Positions 36,201-48,486 are shown, numbered from the stretch's first letter. The stretch is 64,000 bases of DNA from Nemophila menziesii (GCA_029959085.1 JARWIR010000018.1:22071001-22135000), one strand, 5' to 3'. Notes: generated by a model not told the origin, from the letters alone. Made by a program: numbers and translations.

Positions 36201-38063
36201 TCAACTGCAAAAAAGTGAAGAGTATGAAAATTTTGGTCCATAAAATATTAACTCAATTTGATTAAGTAGCTCAAATAATTCTCCACCATAAGGTTTCGAA
36301 ATATTCAAGTACAAATGACCAAATATGGTATGAAGAGCAGGTCCACGAGTGACCAAAATAGCTTCATGAAAATTATTAAAACAGTCCGCAGCCACCTCGA
36401 TTACATAGAAAAAGAAGTAACCCAAAGTCAAGTCATAATCAAAGAATAGAATTTCCAAAGAATCTAATTTTTGCAAATTAGTCCTTGCACTAAAAATTCC
36501 ATTATCAAAATTAAGAGAGTGCAATAGGACCCCATTACTAGTATGGTGATTAAGATATGTCCCAGAATAACAGATATTTAATGTAGCATCCAAATAGTTT
36601 TTATTCACCATACATTTAAAAAATTGCAAAATAGTCCCTGATGCAAAGAGGTACCTGGAGGCGACTATATAACAGTTAAAGTTTATGGGAAATGAAGCGC
36701 ATAGTCCCACATAAGAAGTCAACGGCTGAACGTAACCGAAAAAAGGAATTTCCAAGGAATCTAAATTTTGCAATTTAGTCCTTGCATTAAAAACCCCTTT
36801 AACAGCATCAAAAGAGAATAAGTCGACTTTTTTATTATAGCTCGAAAAGTAATGACCATCTGAGGTGACAAACTTGTTAATATAAACAGGTCCGGAATAA
36901 ACAAGAAAGCTCGAACAAGACCCCGGATTATAGCTCAACCGAAACTCGGGAATTTCCAAGAAATGTAAAGTCCTTGCATTAAAAATTCCAAGAGTAGTTT
37001 CATTAATATAAATAATAGCTCCACGAATAGACATAAAGAAGTGAGGCTTAGTAAACATTAAAAGAACATCACTTAGTGAGGGAGTGGATGAAGCAGCTCC
37101 ATGTAACTTGAATTCCAAAATAGGAATTTTCAAAGAATCCAATTTTTGCAAATTGGTCCTTGCATTAAAAATTCCAACTTCAGAATTAAGATAGTATAAA
37201 ATAACTCCATTACTAATAACAGAAGCACCATAGCGACTACTCGAACTAAATCTCGAATATAGACCCGAAAAAATACGGCGAATTCTCGAAAATAAACCCG
37301 AAAAAATACCGCGAACTCTCGAACATAAACCCGAAAAAATACCGCGAACTCTCGAACATAAACCCGAAAGAATACCGTGAATTCTCGAACTTAGACCCGA
37401 AAAAATACTGCGACTTCTCGGACATAAACCCGTAAAAATACCGCGACTTTTCAAACATAAACCCGAAAAATTACCGCAAATTTCTGAATATATTTGAAAA
37501 ATTGCGTCACAGGCCTTTTGAAAAATAAGAATCTCACAATTAAAGTAAAATAAAGTAGCAGCAATAGTTGACCAATTGTTAAGCATCAAAGTTGACTCAT
37601 ATTTCGCCCAGCAAATATTATTCAAAAAGAAGTGATCAAAAGCCTCATAATTAATAATCCAACGTGTGTTCTCATATTCATGGAATAAGTAGTCCAAAGT
37701 TGACTTAAAGATATTACTAATATGAAAGCACTTCTGCAGCATCTTTATATAAAATAAAATATAAAAAGAATGATGGCCATTTGTATCACCTGAAAGTTGA
37801 TGAATGCTACCCAAGTTGTATGATACGTGAGTATCCTCCATAGCAGTATTGGAAACAAGATTTGGTAATTGCAAAATAGTCCTTGATGATATAGGGCTCA
37901 AACCAAATAATAGTTCCGGCCCCAAATTATCCAAGATAAGCAGATTAGGCCCACAAATTCTCGAACAATAAACCGGAAAAATATCATGAACATTCGAACA
38001 ACAACTCGAAAAAATACTCCGAAGTCTCGAATAATTACCAAGAGCAGAATTAGAAAATAGCAA
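36201..38063 (-). CDS. Unidentified 620-codon repetitive ORF upstream of BUD31
   Basis: I do not recognise this protein. The frame is open from ATG at 38063 to a stop at 36201, on the BUD31 strand and ending just before its ATG. In DNA this AT-rich, chance does not explain that length. Two repeat types are visible. An 11-residue unit of the form [11 protein letters not shown] occurs seven times in a row (DNA at about 37240-37480), with two looser copies near the N-terminus. A module of the form [18 protein letters not shown] occurs four times (near 37150, 36965, 36770 and 36475). The DNA also reads like intron-type repeat text on the other strand. It may be an orphan gene, a transposon product, or repeat-driven open frame within the BUD31 leader intron. 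Confidence 0.35.
   Translation of the reverse strand: MLFSNSALGNYSRLRSIFSSCCSNVHDIFPVYCSRICGPNLLILDNLGPELLFGLSPISSRTILQLPNLVSNTAMEDTHVSYNLGSIHQLSGDTNGHHSFYILFYIKMLQKCFHISNIFKSTLDYLFHEYENTRWIINYEAFDHFFLNNICWAKYESTLMLNNWSTIAATLFYFNCEILIFQKACDAIFQIYSEICGNFSGLCLKSRGIFTGLCPRSRSIFSGLSSRIHGILSGLCSRVRGIFSGLCSRVRGIFSGLFSRIRRIFSGLYSRFSSSSRYGASVISNGVILYYLNSEVGIFNARTNLQKLDSLKIPILEFKLHGAASSTPSLSDVLLMFTKPHFFMSIRGAIIYINETTLGIFNARTLHFLEIPEFRLSYNPGSCSSFLVYSGPVYINKFVTSDGHYFSSYNKKVDLFSFDAVKGVFNARTKLQNLDSLEIPFFGYVQPLTSYVGLCASFPINFNCYIVASRYLFASGTILQFFKCMVNKNYLDATLNICYSGTYLNHHTSNGVLLHSLNFDNGIFSARTNLQKLDSLEILFFDYDLTLGYFFFYVIEVAADCFNNFHEAILVTRGPALHTIFGHLYLNISKPYGGELFELLNQIELIFYGPKFSYSSLFCS
37246..37480. repeat. 33-bp tandem repeat (CTCGAACATAAACCCGAAAA unit)
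   Basis: Seven units of 33 bp. Because 33 is a multiple of three, the array is open in more than one frame on the minus strand. It forms the 11-residue repeats of the 620-codon frame. Confidence 0.9.
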
Positions 38064-38394
38064 AATGGTCCTCGAAGTAGTAACAGCTCCGAAATTTCGG
38101 GTTAAGACACAGGAAATCTCTTACTAATATATTTAACAACCGATTCAAATGTTTTAAATTTCGATAACTGGGTTAAGACACATACACCCCCAAATTTAAG
38201 AACAATAAAAGAAGTAAAATCCATCACAAATTTGTACCTGCAACAAATGAAGGAAAATAATTGAGATCTAAATGTTCATCAGTAGTTTTACAAGTTCATC
38301 AATCCATCGTTTCTTTTGCCATATCAAGTAACAATTAATTACCTGAAGAACACGAGAATAAACTTGGCATCTAGCAATCTCCATCATCTTTGCC

Positions 38395-38820
38395 TTCAAC
38401 TTTTGTAAGGCATCAGCAATTAATCCCATCACCGGGTCGATGGGATGAATCTCATCACCGGGTCACTTCACTCATTCGTCTTCCTATACTTATAATCCCG
38501 TCACGGCGATAAATCCCGTCAAGCGAATCCCTTCACAACGACGAAACCCATTAGATGTCCAAAATCCCATCAACAAACCTAATTCCCATTATACATCTAA
38601 ATCCCTAAATCCATTAAAGCGGCATAAATCCCATCATCAAAAGTCTAAAATCCCATCAACTAATTTAATCCAATAACTATCTTAAGTCCCAACTAATTTA
38701 ATCCCATAACTATCTTAAGTCCCATCAGATGTTCCATCAACAAACCTAACTTCCTTCACACATCTAAATCCTATCACACATCTAAATCCCATCTTCTTAA
38801 ATCCCATCCGATGTCTAAAA
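38395..38820 (-). repeat. AATCCCATCA repeats (right array, inverted to the left ones)
   Basis: Loose repeats of 'aatcccatca' and 'catctaaatccc'. They are the reverse orientation of the GATGGGAT arrays at 31.6-32.06 and 34.75-35.3 kb. An exon-like stretch ending in a GT donor at about 38345 (frame reading ALQKLKAKMMEIARCQVYSR on the minus strand) lies next to them and is unassigned. Confidence 0.65.
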
Positions 38821-39469
38821 ACTAAAAAAATACTGAAAATGCTTTAATAAATTACTTACTAGTAGTGAAACAAGAAGAATAACACTATTTTGGTGAAGAG
38901 AACTCTAAACACTTGAGGAGAACGAAGAAATCAAGCTGCACATAAAATGTTTAATCAGAAATAGAGAGAGGAATCGTGGAGAGAGAGAAGTAATCAGCCA
39001 TGAAGATATGAAGATACACGGTTGATAGAGAGAGAAAGACAGCAGGAGAGAGAAAAAAGAATGAAAATGAAATAAACTTTTATAATAACTAGGGTATATA
39101 TATTAAGTAATCTGTAGTATAAAAAGTAAGTAAGGTTAGTTTAGTAAAATAATCTATTAAATAAATAAGTTAATGATGTTATTGGGCAGATTTTTTTATC
39201 TTGATTCAATTGAGCATAAAAAATTAATACTTTGATTTTTTAGGTCATTTTCCCATTATTATATGTATGGTTGATATTTTAATCTTTTATTTCCTTTTGA
39301 GAAACAATTTCAAATAAGAGTGTAAAGATCAAACAAAGTTTACAATTTTTTTAAAAAATCATTTTTGAAAAAGAAGTAAGAATCACTATATATTTGCAAC
39401 TCTTTGAAAAATAATTTTTATTTTTTAAAAGAAAGTAAAATATATGTTTAACATATATAAAAATTTATA

Positions 39470-40575
39470 TTTGTGTATGAGATATATTTCATAATTATTT
39501 GTTATAATTGTTTTAGTACGTACCTTCTTAAAGAAGGATACACCAATAATCCAATTTGTCCATGTGTTTTTATCAAGAAATCAAACAATGGGATTGTCAA
39601 TATTGCAGTATATGTTGATGATTTAAATCTAATTGAGACCCTTGAAGAGCTCACGTAAGAAACCGCAAACTTGAGTAAAGCATTTGAGATGAAAGATCTC
39701 GAAAAAACTAATTTTTATCTTGCCTTACAAATTGAGCATTTATCAGATGGGATATTTTCCATCAATCAACATATACAGAGAAAATACTTAAAAGGTTTAA
39801 TATGGGTTAATGTCATCTATTATCTTCTCCTATGATGGTCCATTCACTAGACGTACACAATGACCCTTTTTGTCATCGAGAAGAAGTGTCATTGGAGCAC
39901 TGGTGTATCTTGGAAATAACACCAGACCAGACATAGCATTCGATGTGAATTTGTTAGCAAGGTATAGTGCTACCCCAACTCGGAGACATTGGAGTGGAAT
40001 CAAACATTTATTTCGTTACCTTCGAGGAACTATTGATAAAGGACTATTGTATTCACAAAATTCCCAAGCAGGAATAGTTGAATACGCAAATACTGGTTAT
40101 CTATATGATCCCCATAAAGGACGTTCACAAACTGGATACTTATTCACTTTTGGTGGTACTGCGATCTCTTGGCGTTCAACAAAGCGGAATTTATCAGCCA
40201 CTTCATCAAATCAGGCAGAGATACTTGCATTACATTAAGCTAGTCGAGAATGTGTATGGTTGAGATCTTTGACCCAACATATTCAAGGAGAGTGTTACAT
40301 TTCAACGACGAAAATCGATTCAACCATACTGTATAAAGACAATGTCGCTTGTATTGCTCAAATCACGAGAGAATTTATCAAAGGTGACAGAACCAAGCAT
40401 ATCTCGCCAAAGTTTTTTTTTCGCATATGAATTTCAAAAGAAAGGTGAAATAGACGTCCACCAAATTCGATCAAGTGAAAATTTAGGGGATCTGTTTACA
40501 AAGGCATTACCTACGAAAGTGTTTGAAAGATTAATACACAAGGTTGGGATGTGTCGACTCAGAGACTTATCTTGA
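39470..40575 (+). pseudogene. Ty1/copia pol remnant (RT end and RNase H)
   Basis: The reading order is reverse transcriptase with the AVYVDD catalytic box (about 39608-39625), then a broken linker, then RNase H with the GYLFTFGGTAISWRS block and the terminal 'DVHQIRSSENLGDLFTKALP' type motif near 40460-40510. At least three stops or frameshifts separate the frames (39656, about 39800, 40236). Gag, protease, integrase and the 5' LTR are gone. Confidence 0.9.
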
Positions 40576-40707
40576 CCTGTACGAATGCGAGGGAGTACGC
40601 GTTGCACTCTTTTTTCCTTGCCTAGTTTTTATCCCGTTGGGTTTTACTAACAATGTTTTTAACGAGGCAACTACAAATGCGTATCTAAAATAATATCCAA
40701 GGGGGAG

Positions 40708-40949
40708 TGTTATAAACCAACTTATTAGTGGCTATTATTATAGAGTAGTGGAGTGGTGTCACATTCAAATTTATCCCTTGTAACATCCTAATTATTATGT
40801 AATTAGTAGGATAGTTCGATAGTCTTATATTGCTTATATAAAAGGTTTGACCACTCTCTTAAAGGAGAAAGAAAATCTTATAATAATATACTTTTTTTTA
40901 TCTTCATATAGCTCTCATCAACTATCTTTATTTATGTATTGTTTTAACA
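40708..40949 (+). mobile_element. 3' LTR of the copia remnant
   Basis: Starts TGTTATAAACC straight after a polypurine tract AAGGGGGAG (40699-40707) and ends TTTTAACA, so it has TG...CA ends. It is 242 bp long. A related solo LTR is at 30386-30632. Confidence 0.85.
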
Positions 40950-40984
40950 GTTTTATTATTTTTGTAAGATATATTTTAGGAACA

Positions 40985-42600
40985 ATTACCCATGGGGTCT
41001 TAGAGATTATTGTAGTGCCACAAAGGAACTAGTCAATTCATCTCTCCTTCTTAGAGGCCAATTAGATGCCCATTGTTATTACTACCCTTCTAGTGCATAT
41101 AAGACAAAAAAATAGATTCTTCTCCTTCCTCCATTACCATTACTCTCTCTCTTCCATTACCATTAATCTCTCTCCTCCTTTATCATTTTTTCTCTCTCCT
41201 CTTTCATTAACTATCAATAATTTCCAGCTCCGACCACTACCACCAACCACCGCCGGAAAAAGTTTTGAGCCTGGAAAATAGTTTTTGAGCATGGGGTAGT
41301 GAGCAGAGAAAAAGTTACTGAGCATGGAAAAAGTTACTGAGCATAAAATACTGAGTCTATAAAAAGTTACTGAGTATCGGAAAAAGTGCGGAGTATCGAA
41401 AAAAGTTGTTGAGTATCCGAATTTTTTTGTTGAATCGCTAGACTAAGCATGCTCGTTTGCTCAGTAACTTTATTGAGTATGGAGAAAATTAATTAAGTTT
41501 TTGAAATTATTAATAAATGCAGTAGATCTTGTTCAATTTTGAAATGAAAACAAGAGATAAAAACTAATTACAACCATTAAACTAAAAGGATATTTATATT
41601 CTTAATTAAAATTTATTTACATAGAAAAAAAAGTAATAAAAAAACAACTAACAAGCTGCTGTACTCAGCACATATTCTTTTCAAAAAAATAAATAAATAG
41701 GACAACTCAGCACATTTGCTGAGCATTAGAAGAAAAAAAATGAAAAGAACAGAAGCAAGAGTAATTGAGTACAGCTAATGTAGAAAACATCAAAAAAATA
41801 AAGCGTTATTAGCGGCATCTCGAAAACGTCCGGGTTGAAATATGGCTTTCAAATTAAGTTCCGAATTAGTGGATGCTGCCAAAGGAAATGGTGATGCCAT
41901 ACGCAAAAAGAAAGAGACTCATAGAATGTCAGAGGCAAATAGAGCTTTTGCACATTTTCGTTAATCCATGAACATGATCTATACATCTCGATCGGAAAAG
42001 AATCAAAAGAAAAAGAAAGAACAAAAAACTGAGTAACAACTTCATCTTCTTCTCAACCAGTGAGCTTCTCTCCGGCAACAGCCATGGCTTCTCCACTTCG
42101 AACCGCCGCCATCTCATATCTCGAACCAGATATGCTCATATCTTGAACCTCCCAGCAGCCATGGCCGGAACTTCATCACAAATCCGGCAAGTAGAATGGA
42201 ACACGGACGGGATGTCTTCGAACTGATTTGTGGCTGCAACCTCCATGGCGAACGATTCTACTGAGTTCGTGTAGATCTGGGAACGAACGAGAACCACCGC
42301 TGCTACTGAGCTTCGTGACCATCGGCGATCGAGCAGTTAACTCTACAACAGAATTATGGACGGAGCAAGATTTTTTCTCCACTGAATGACTTTTCATGTA
42401 AAGAAGAAAGAGAGAGAGAGGAGGAAAGAGAAAAGAGTAAGAATAAAATTTAGGGTTTTAAAAAATTCTAAATAAAAATAGTATATATAAGACAATAAAA
42501 TACAAAAAAAAGGTAAGAAAGTAATTGGGTTTTTAGTCTATAGTGTCAATTTTAGTTTGTGCCTTTTAGTAAAAACACTTAATTCATCTGGTGTTGTTAG
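40985..42600. other. Non-coding block with CT-rich leaders at both ends and GAGCAT repeats
   Basis: CT-rich leader-like sequence points inward from both sides (41120-41210 on plus, 42400-42440 on minus). From 41255 to 41480 there is a loose repeat of 'aaaaagttactgagcatgg'. No gene is supported; short frames at 41929-42117 and 42176-42397 match nothing I know. The arrangement recalls a non-autonomous MULE, but no convincing terminal repeats or target duplication were found. Confidence 0.4.
41806..42006 (+). pseudogene. rps7: Plastid DNA insertion (NUPT): end of chloroplast rps7 plus downstream spacer
   Basis: The frame [24 protein letters not shown] continues through [12 protein letters not shown] to [10 protein letters not shown] and its stop at 41961. 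This is the C-terminus of chloroplast ribosomal protein S7. The following 'tccatgaacatgatctatacat' stretch matches the plastid spacer after rps7 as I remember it. Only about 200 bp is present. The Arg codon CGA before NMAF is TGA here, a C-to-T change typical of decayed nuclear copies. It has no promoter or start and is not functional. Confidence 0.88.
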
Positions 42601-42949
42601 GTCTTGAGGTGGTGTATTCAAGACCTCTTGAGTAATAATCTCTATATTTTATAAATTTTTTTACTATTTTTATAATTAACTGTTATGGGAGACAAAGTAT
42701 ACCTTATGTATTTTTCATATATTAACTCTTTTCCACCTTTAGTATCAACTTCATTGCTATTTTTTTTTTTTTTTTTATAAATCATTCTAGATTTTTTGTA
42801 ATTCTTAAGGACATTAGTTTTCAAAATGATTAAAAATCATTATATTCTTATCTTTCTATATATGTCAAGCTAGAGTGCTAACTTATTCTATAATCATGTC
42901 ATCTTTTTCATTTTTTTTTATCAATACAGAAATTGTATCAAAAACAAAA

Positions 42950-43800
42950 TGGGGTGAAGAAGATCATCTAATACCCGTAGGTTTATTGTCTGATAGTACA
43001 AAGTGAGCTAACTGAGGAGGGGGTTGAGGAGGAGGTGTAAGCTAATTACCAAACACCAAACCTTTAAATAGTTGTTTGGCTACTTAGTCAGCATCTCTAT
43101 TCAACCTTCAGGAGACAAAGTCGAATGCAATGTCCCTATAGCTAGCTAGCAGTAAAATATCCTTAGTTAGACTACACAAAAATCTGTTAGCAGGTAGTTT
43201 AAGGGGAATAAGATTCAACAAACATTCATGGAGTTGTTGGGGAAGATATGTGCATGAAGGGCCGTATTCCTAAATCTCAATTCGTCTGCTTCCTGTGTTG
43301 TATTTGCTTCTTTGGCCTCCTAAAAAGTTTTCCTGTAAATCGATAACAAGGGAAAAAGCGCTAGCTTTTTTAATTAATTCAATAATAGATGCAGTAAATC
43401 TAATATCAATTAAATATTTAGCTCTAAAAGTTTTACCCTTTTTTTAAAGTTGTCACTCTAGGACAGATTAGTGTCCTTTAAAGCCTTGGAATTATTATGA
43501 TATTATACTACTCATGACAGGCAATGTTTAATCTATGAACTGTATTCAAAGGGTCAAGTGTTGTATTTTTATACAACTTTTCATTTTTGGCCTTCCAAAT
43601 ATGCCATCTCAATATTACATAAGCTACTATAATTGGTAAATTAGTAACTCTTATATTATATAGATTTTCCTTTATAGGTAGAAAATTTCAAACTACCCTC
43701 CACATGAAATTTCTAATCTTTGGTACCATCTTTAGTAAGTTGTCCTCAGAGTCTTGAGACTGCTTCAGCTGCTAAGTGGTGTTTATATTTGCCCCTAATC
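42950..43800 (-). pseudogene. LINE remnant (zinc-finger linker and RNase H end)
   Basis: On the minus strand, WHIWKAKNEKLYKN (about 43600-43560) is the linker typical of plant LINE ORF2. Further along, a frame around 43130-43040 reads RLNRDAD followed by a stop and VAKQLFKG, the end of an RNase H domain. Several stops interrupt it. The upstream part overlaps a block duplicated at 48638. Confidence 0.6.
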
Positions 43801-44196
43801 TGAAAACACGTTAGTATAGCACAAGAATCTAAAATTAGTAAGTGCTTTAATTCTGAACATCAGACTAAACATATACCCACATATATGGACCTATAGTGAG
43901 TTTTTTGCATGAATAATGGACCTATTTTGCAATTAGCTCAAAAAATCGGTTTCTTGCTTATTTTAAAGTAAATCGAGTGACTTTGACTAAGCATTACTAT
44001 GACTTACTAAAGCATCGTTATATTTTCTGATGGAGTTGGACACATACCCATCAAGCATCCATTTAATGCTTCTTAGACAAATCTCCTACAGTGATTTTCC
44101 TATGAAATTGCAGAATAAAAACTCAACATTCTAAATTATGTAAAATCCTAATATGTTTTGAAGAAACTAACACCGGATTGATGGAATTTAATTACT
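43607..44196. repeat. Duplicated spacer, copy A (see 48638-49250)
   Basis: About 590 bp shared with 48638-49250, from 'caatattacataagctact' to 'ttgatggaatttaattact'. Copy B carries a small extra segment near 48855-48885. Confidence 0.9.
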
Positions 44197-44559
44197 AAGA
44201 TTAATATAAGCTAGATGAGCAGGGAAAGAAAGTAGGAATGTGATTAGAGAGAGCCTTTTTCACTCGTCAAACAAATAGAAACAAGTAAAACTAGTAGAAT
44301 TAAGTGAAAGATAAAAGGTGATCACCAAACTATATAATGCAAATCTGCAACACACAATTAACAATACAATCCTCCTTCTGAACCACAACAACTACTAATA
44401 TTCCCATTACAAACAGCTACTTCATCAATTTTATCATTATTGCCCCTCCCCTGATTCTGGTTTCGAACCTTCCTTGACTTCATAATCATCCTAAAACCAA
44501 ACAATAATTCTATCAACAAACTGTAATAACATAACAAACAATATATGAGTTTTATTAAC

Positions 44560-44865
44560 ATTAACATGATCCCATCACAGATCTTGTTAAGCTCAGAGTC
44601 TATCTTGCTCCTGTATTCTTTAATAACATTAACATGATCTTCGTTTCCTCGGCTTTCTTCTTTCTGTTCAATTGAAGAAATGATTCTCCATACCAATCAC
44701 ATTCTTGTAAGCAACTGAAAGAAGATTCCTTTCCTCTAAAGTCAACTCTTCAGTATCACTAGTCTTGGCAACTTTTTCCATGAATTCAACCATTTCTTCG
44801 TATCTCTCAGCCTGCTCAGCCAGCTTGGCCAAGGAAACATTTTCTTCTCGTGGAGGCATGATCAT
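44560..44865 (-). pseudogene. 14-3-3 protein fragment with frameshift
   Basis: 14-3-3 proteins are dimeric adaptors that bind phosphorylated targets. From 44865 the frame reads [20 protein letters not shown] and continues to [11 protein letters not shown]. The next part, [16 protein letters not shown] to [10 protein letters not shown], is in another frame. About 14 bases of the usual ARRAS segment are deleted at the junction (near 44690). Sequence after CDGI is unrelated, so more than half of the roughly 250-residue protein is missing. Non-functional. Confidence 0.88.
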
Positions 44866-45167
44866 GGGTGGGACCCAATTTCTTGACTAAATATGTTTAT
44901 TACTACACGAAATATATAACATAGCTTAAAGATTAGAAGCCAGTACAAATTTGGACCTAATATACAAGATCATCATCATCGTTTCAGCTCAGCTCCTTCC
45001 AAATAGTTCAAAGTATTGCTTATCTACACTATACAAGAAAGTTGCTATATATGAACAAAATGAAGAAGACAATTCAAATCCAATCTGCGGATTTGAAACC
45101 TGAAAATCTTTTACTGAATAAGGTGACTACAGATTGGTACAGAGCCATGAAGAGACTGTTGATTAAA

Positions 45168-46916
45168 TTAAAAGTTTACATGTGTTAAAATCATATCAAA
45201 AAACTTAGGATGTCTATATATGATTTCATAAGTAGTTGCATCCACTGAGAAACCATGTTTTCTCATTTCCTTCACTGATTCAATTGCCTCTTTATACTTT
45301 TTTTTCTTTAGAAACCCCCGGATTATAATGTTGTAGGTCACACTATCTGGGGAGAAACCCTTTTTCTTCATACTAGAAATCCACTCTTTTGCATCTTCAA
45401 ACATTCCTTTGTGGCAAAGTCCACTTATAATGGTATTATGTGTACATATATTAGGCTGCAAATCTTTGGACGATAGCTTGTAAAAAATGTTAATTGCAGC
45501 ATCAAGCTGTCTATCTTTACATAATCCATGAATAATAGTATTATAAATCACAATGTCAGGAGTTACATTGCTATTATTTTCCATGGAGTCTAATAAAGAT
45601 ATAGCCTCGGTAACACGTCCATTATTGCACAATCCGTTTAACATTATTCCATATGTAACAAAGTCAGCCTCAGATTGCATTTTCTTAAATAAATCCTGCG
45701 CAATGACACATATACCCTTCTGAAACAACCCTTGTATCATAGTGTTGTATGTAACAGTATTAGGTGAAGGAATATCTTGAAAAAGTTGAAAAGCCTTATC
45801 AACCCAACCTTTCTTCACCAAACCATTGAGTAAACTGTTATATGTTTGAATATTAGGATCACAGCCTCTAGCTATCATGATAGCTAATACCCCCACAGCT
45901 TCCTCCAATTCGCCCCTTAAACAATATGCATCTATCAATGTAGTATAAGTAACAACATCGGGTTTTAGGCCTCTTTCAATCATGACTTCTACAAATTCTT
46001 GTGCTTCTTCTACTAACCCTTCCTTACCGTGTGAATCAACCAATATGTTGAATGTATGTAAATCTGGAAGAATTTTATGTTCCAACATCTCAATCAACAA
46101 CATTTTAGCCTCTTCCTTCCTCTCAAACTTACACAATCCATGGATCAACGAATTATAAGTCACAACATTTGGGGTTATACCCTTATCTTTCATCTCGCAA
46201 AATAGTTTAAAGGCATCATCTACCATGCGATCCTTGCACAGACAATCAACAATGGTGGTATAAGAATAGATGTTAGGTTTACAGCTCCCCTTTTCAAATA
46301 CACGTAGCAATTCAAGAGCCTTGAGAGTATGTCCAAGTTTACACAGCCCATTTAGCACCACCCCAAAAGTAACTTCACTAGGCTCACAAAGATTTTCCCT
46401 CTGTAACCTATTAAACAACTCTACAGCTTCATATCCTCTATCTTCACCAAAGAGGCCCTTAATCATATTGGTATAGGTAACGACATTAGGAACATGACCG
46501 CTTTTCAAGAGACAACCTAATACCGCAAAACCCATATTGCTTTTTTTTAAAGAGCCGTAACAATTTATAGCTATATCCATCGTATAGACATTTATTGGAA
46601 CACCTAACATGCGCATTTCTTTGAATAGAGAAATAGCAGCAGAGTGTTGTTTCATCTTCTTTACAACGACAACTAATAGCTTAGTATAAAGCTTAATTGA
46701 AGGCGTAGGTCGCATTTGGACCATTCGATACAGTGCAAAACGAGCGTCTTCAACATTATTGATATCTTTTTCCAAATCATATGAATAAGAATACGATGAA
46801 AATGAATTATAACAGAATTGGGTAAAAGGGTTACCAATTATGTTGAAGTAAGAACGAGACGATCTATAGCAAATCAGATTCCACCCAATTAATGAACTAC
46901 TCAGTTTCATCTTCAA
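45168..46916 (-). CDS. P-class pentatricopeptide repeat protein, RFL-like
   Basis: PPR proteins bind organelle RNA, one base per repeat, and control its processing or stability. This single-exon gene encodes 582 residues. The N-terminus is basic and Ser/Tyr-rich without acidic residues for about 45 positions, consistent with mitochondrial import. About 14 tandem 35-residue P-type motifs follow, with the usual VTYNxLIxGLCK core. The opening (RMVQMRPTPSIKLYTKLL, KMKQHSAAISLFKEM, MDIAINCY) is the pattern of Restorer-of-fertility-like PPRs. There is no E or DYW domain. The frame is uninterrupted and starts at the first ATG of the frame. The last motif is incomplete (TTYEIIYRHPKFF), so the C-terminus may be slightly shortened. 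Confidence 0.93.
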   Translation of the reverse strand: MKMKLSSSLIGWNLICYRSSRSYFNIIGNPFTQFCYNSFSSYSYSYDLEKDINNVEDARFALYRMVQMRPTPSIKLYTKLLVVVVKKMKQHSAAISLFKEMRMLGVPINVYTMDIAINCYGSLKKSNMGFAVLGCLLKSGHVPNVVTYTNMIKGLFGEDRGYEAVELFNRLQRENLCEPSEVTFGVVLNGLCKLGHTLKALELLRVFEKGSCKPNIYSYTTIVDCLCKDRMVDDAFKLFCEMKDKGITPNVVTYNSLIHGLCKFERKEEAKMLLIEMLEHKILPDLHTFNILVDSHGKEGLVEEAQEFVEVMIERGLKPDVVTYTTLIDAYCLRGELEEAVGVLAIMIARGCDPNIQTYNSLLNGLVKKGWVDKAFQLFQDIPSPNTVTYNTMIQGLFQKGICVIAQDLFKKMQSEADFVTYGIMLNGLCNNGRVTEAISLLDSMENNSNVTPDIVIYNTIIHGLCKDRQLDAAINIFYKLSSKDLQPNICTHNTIISGLCHKGMFEDAKEWISSMKKKGFSPDSVTYNIIIRGFLKKKKYKEAIESVKEMRKHGFSVDATTYEIIYRHPKFFDMILTHVNF

Positions 46917-47032
46917 TCCTAATTTTTCGGTTTCTTTTAATCTTTTTGTTTTGAAATCAGGGTAAAGTGTGATCAGGGTGTTAGTTGGGCTACTAATAGA
47001 TTAGTTAGGTTAAGAATGTTAGGAGTGTGATC

Positions 47033-47571
47033 AGGCTGCAAACAAGCCGAGCAGATCCGAATACTAGATGTACAGATGTACAGGGTTGTTTGTTTAATTA
47101 CTTGAACCGAGCCGAGTTCAAATTTCAACGAGCCGGGCCCGAGCTTCCAATGATTCAAATAAAAAATGTCAGAACTTGTTTGTTTAACTATATAAAACAA
47201 TCATTTATGGAGTCGAGCACGAGTTGCTCATGACAATTATAGTTGAAATGGGACTTTCATGAACGGTTGGTATCTAATGGAGTGTGGTATGAAAATATGA
47301 AACATAAACATTAATGAAAAAATAAATGTCTAAAAAAATTAAAAATATCTAATTTGATATTGAAAATTTAATAATATATTTATAAGTAATAATATATTAA
47401 TTTATAATTCATATTTTTAAACAAGCTCACGAGCCGAGCTCGAGCAGGCTCGTTTATTTATCGAGTTTAAAATGAAGCTTGAGCTTGTTTATATTCGAGC
47501 CGATCTCGAACGAGCTTTTCTCCGAGCCGAGCTCGAGCGGCTCGCGAACGGCTTGGTTCATTTGCAGCCCT
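47033..47571. mobile_element. Non-autonomous DNA transposon with GAGCCGAGCTCG-rich ends
   Basis: Ends are AGGCTGCAAA on the left and, inverted, AGGGCTGCAAA on the right. Subterminal sequence is rich in GAGCCGAGCTCGAG palindromes in both arms, and the core is AT-rich without a frame. This 'ctgcaaa...gagccgagctcg' type is common in plant genomes. No clean target duplication was seen. Confidence 0.6.
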
Positions 47572-47939
47572 AACGGTGATGCGCGTAGGAATATTGTGCA
47601 TGTGGTTGGGCCTTTTACGCTAAGTCCAACCACTCTTTACAATTTTATCTAGAATAGGAAGTCAAATACAACTTTTTCTTAAGGTATGTTTAGATTAAAG
47701 AGGGTTAGTATTTTTTTCTTTTGTTCCAAACATAATATGTATTAAACTAATAAAAACCGCTTACAAAATTAGCCAATTCTTGAAGGAAATGCATCAGAGT
47801 TGTTAAAGTAATCTAGCCTAATTGGATTCACATTAGAATGTGAGCCATTCGAGTTGCTAAGTAGCTTTCGTTTGGCTAATCCATCAGCTAAGACATTCCT
47901 ATCACTACTAGTCCATTTAAAGATAGGTTTACAAGTTTC

Positions 47940-48486
47940 CTAATTAAAATAAATACTCTTAATAATATTACAAATCTTAAGAATATGAATAAATTTGTTA
48001 ATCTCTAAAGGAAGCATAATCCTTTGGCAGTCACTCTCTATAATTGCTTTTGATTCCTTCAAATCACGAGCAATTACACAAACTTTAAGTATACCAAGGG
48101 CTTCTGCTTCAATCGGAGACTCCACATTCATTTCCCAAACTTTGCTTTCCAGTACCTTGCCATTACAGTCCTTGTTAACACACTCTATTGTTAGAAAATG
48201 TTGCATCATAATTTATTTTAATAAAGTCTTTAGGAGGGGGAATCCATTTGTTATTGCAATTCACTTTGTTATTAACTTTATTATTTCTTCCATTATCCAG
48301 AAGAGCTGGATGGTTTTTACCTTCACTTTCTTTGTCTTTCATATCTTTCAGTTTTGTGATAACATCATTAGGTATATTAATATTTTGATATGCATCCCAA
48401 TCTCTTTTCGCATAGAGTAGTAATAGGGTCTTATTAACAATATTTTGGGGGTGCTTATCGGAATTAGAGGGTTGCTCGGTTTTCAT
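47940..48486 (-). pseudogene. LINE RNase H remnant
   Basis: Two overlapping minus-strand frames read WIPPPKDFIKINYDATFS (first catalytic Asp strand) and, after a frameshift near 48200, ESPIEAEALGILKV (Glu strand) and AIIESDCQ (second Asp). These are successive parts of the RNase H domain of a plant LINE. The reverse transcriptase is absent. Confidence 0.7.

Noticed and set aside
40985..42600. A third MULE with inward CT-rich leaders
   Set aside because: Only short, doubtful similarity between the ends and no target duplication; kept as an unassigned block.
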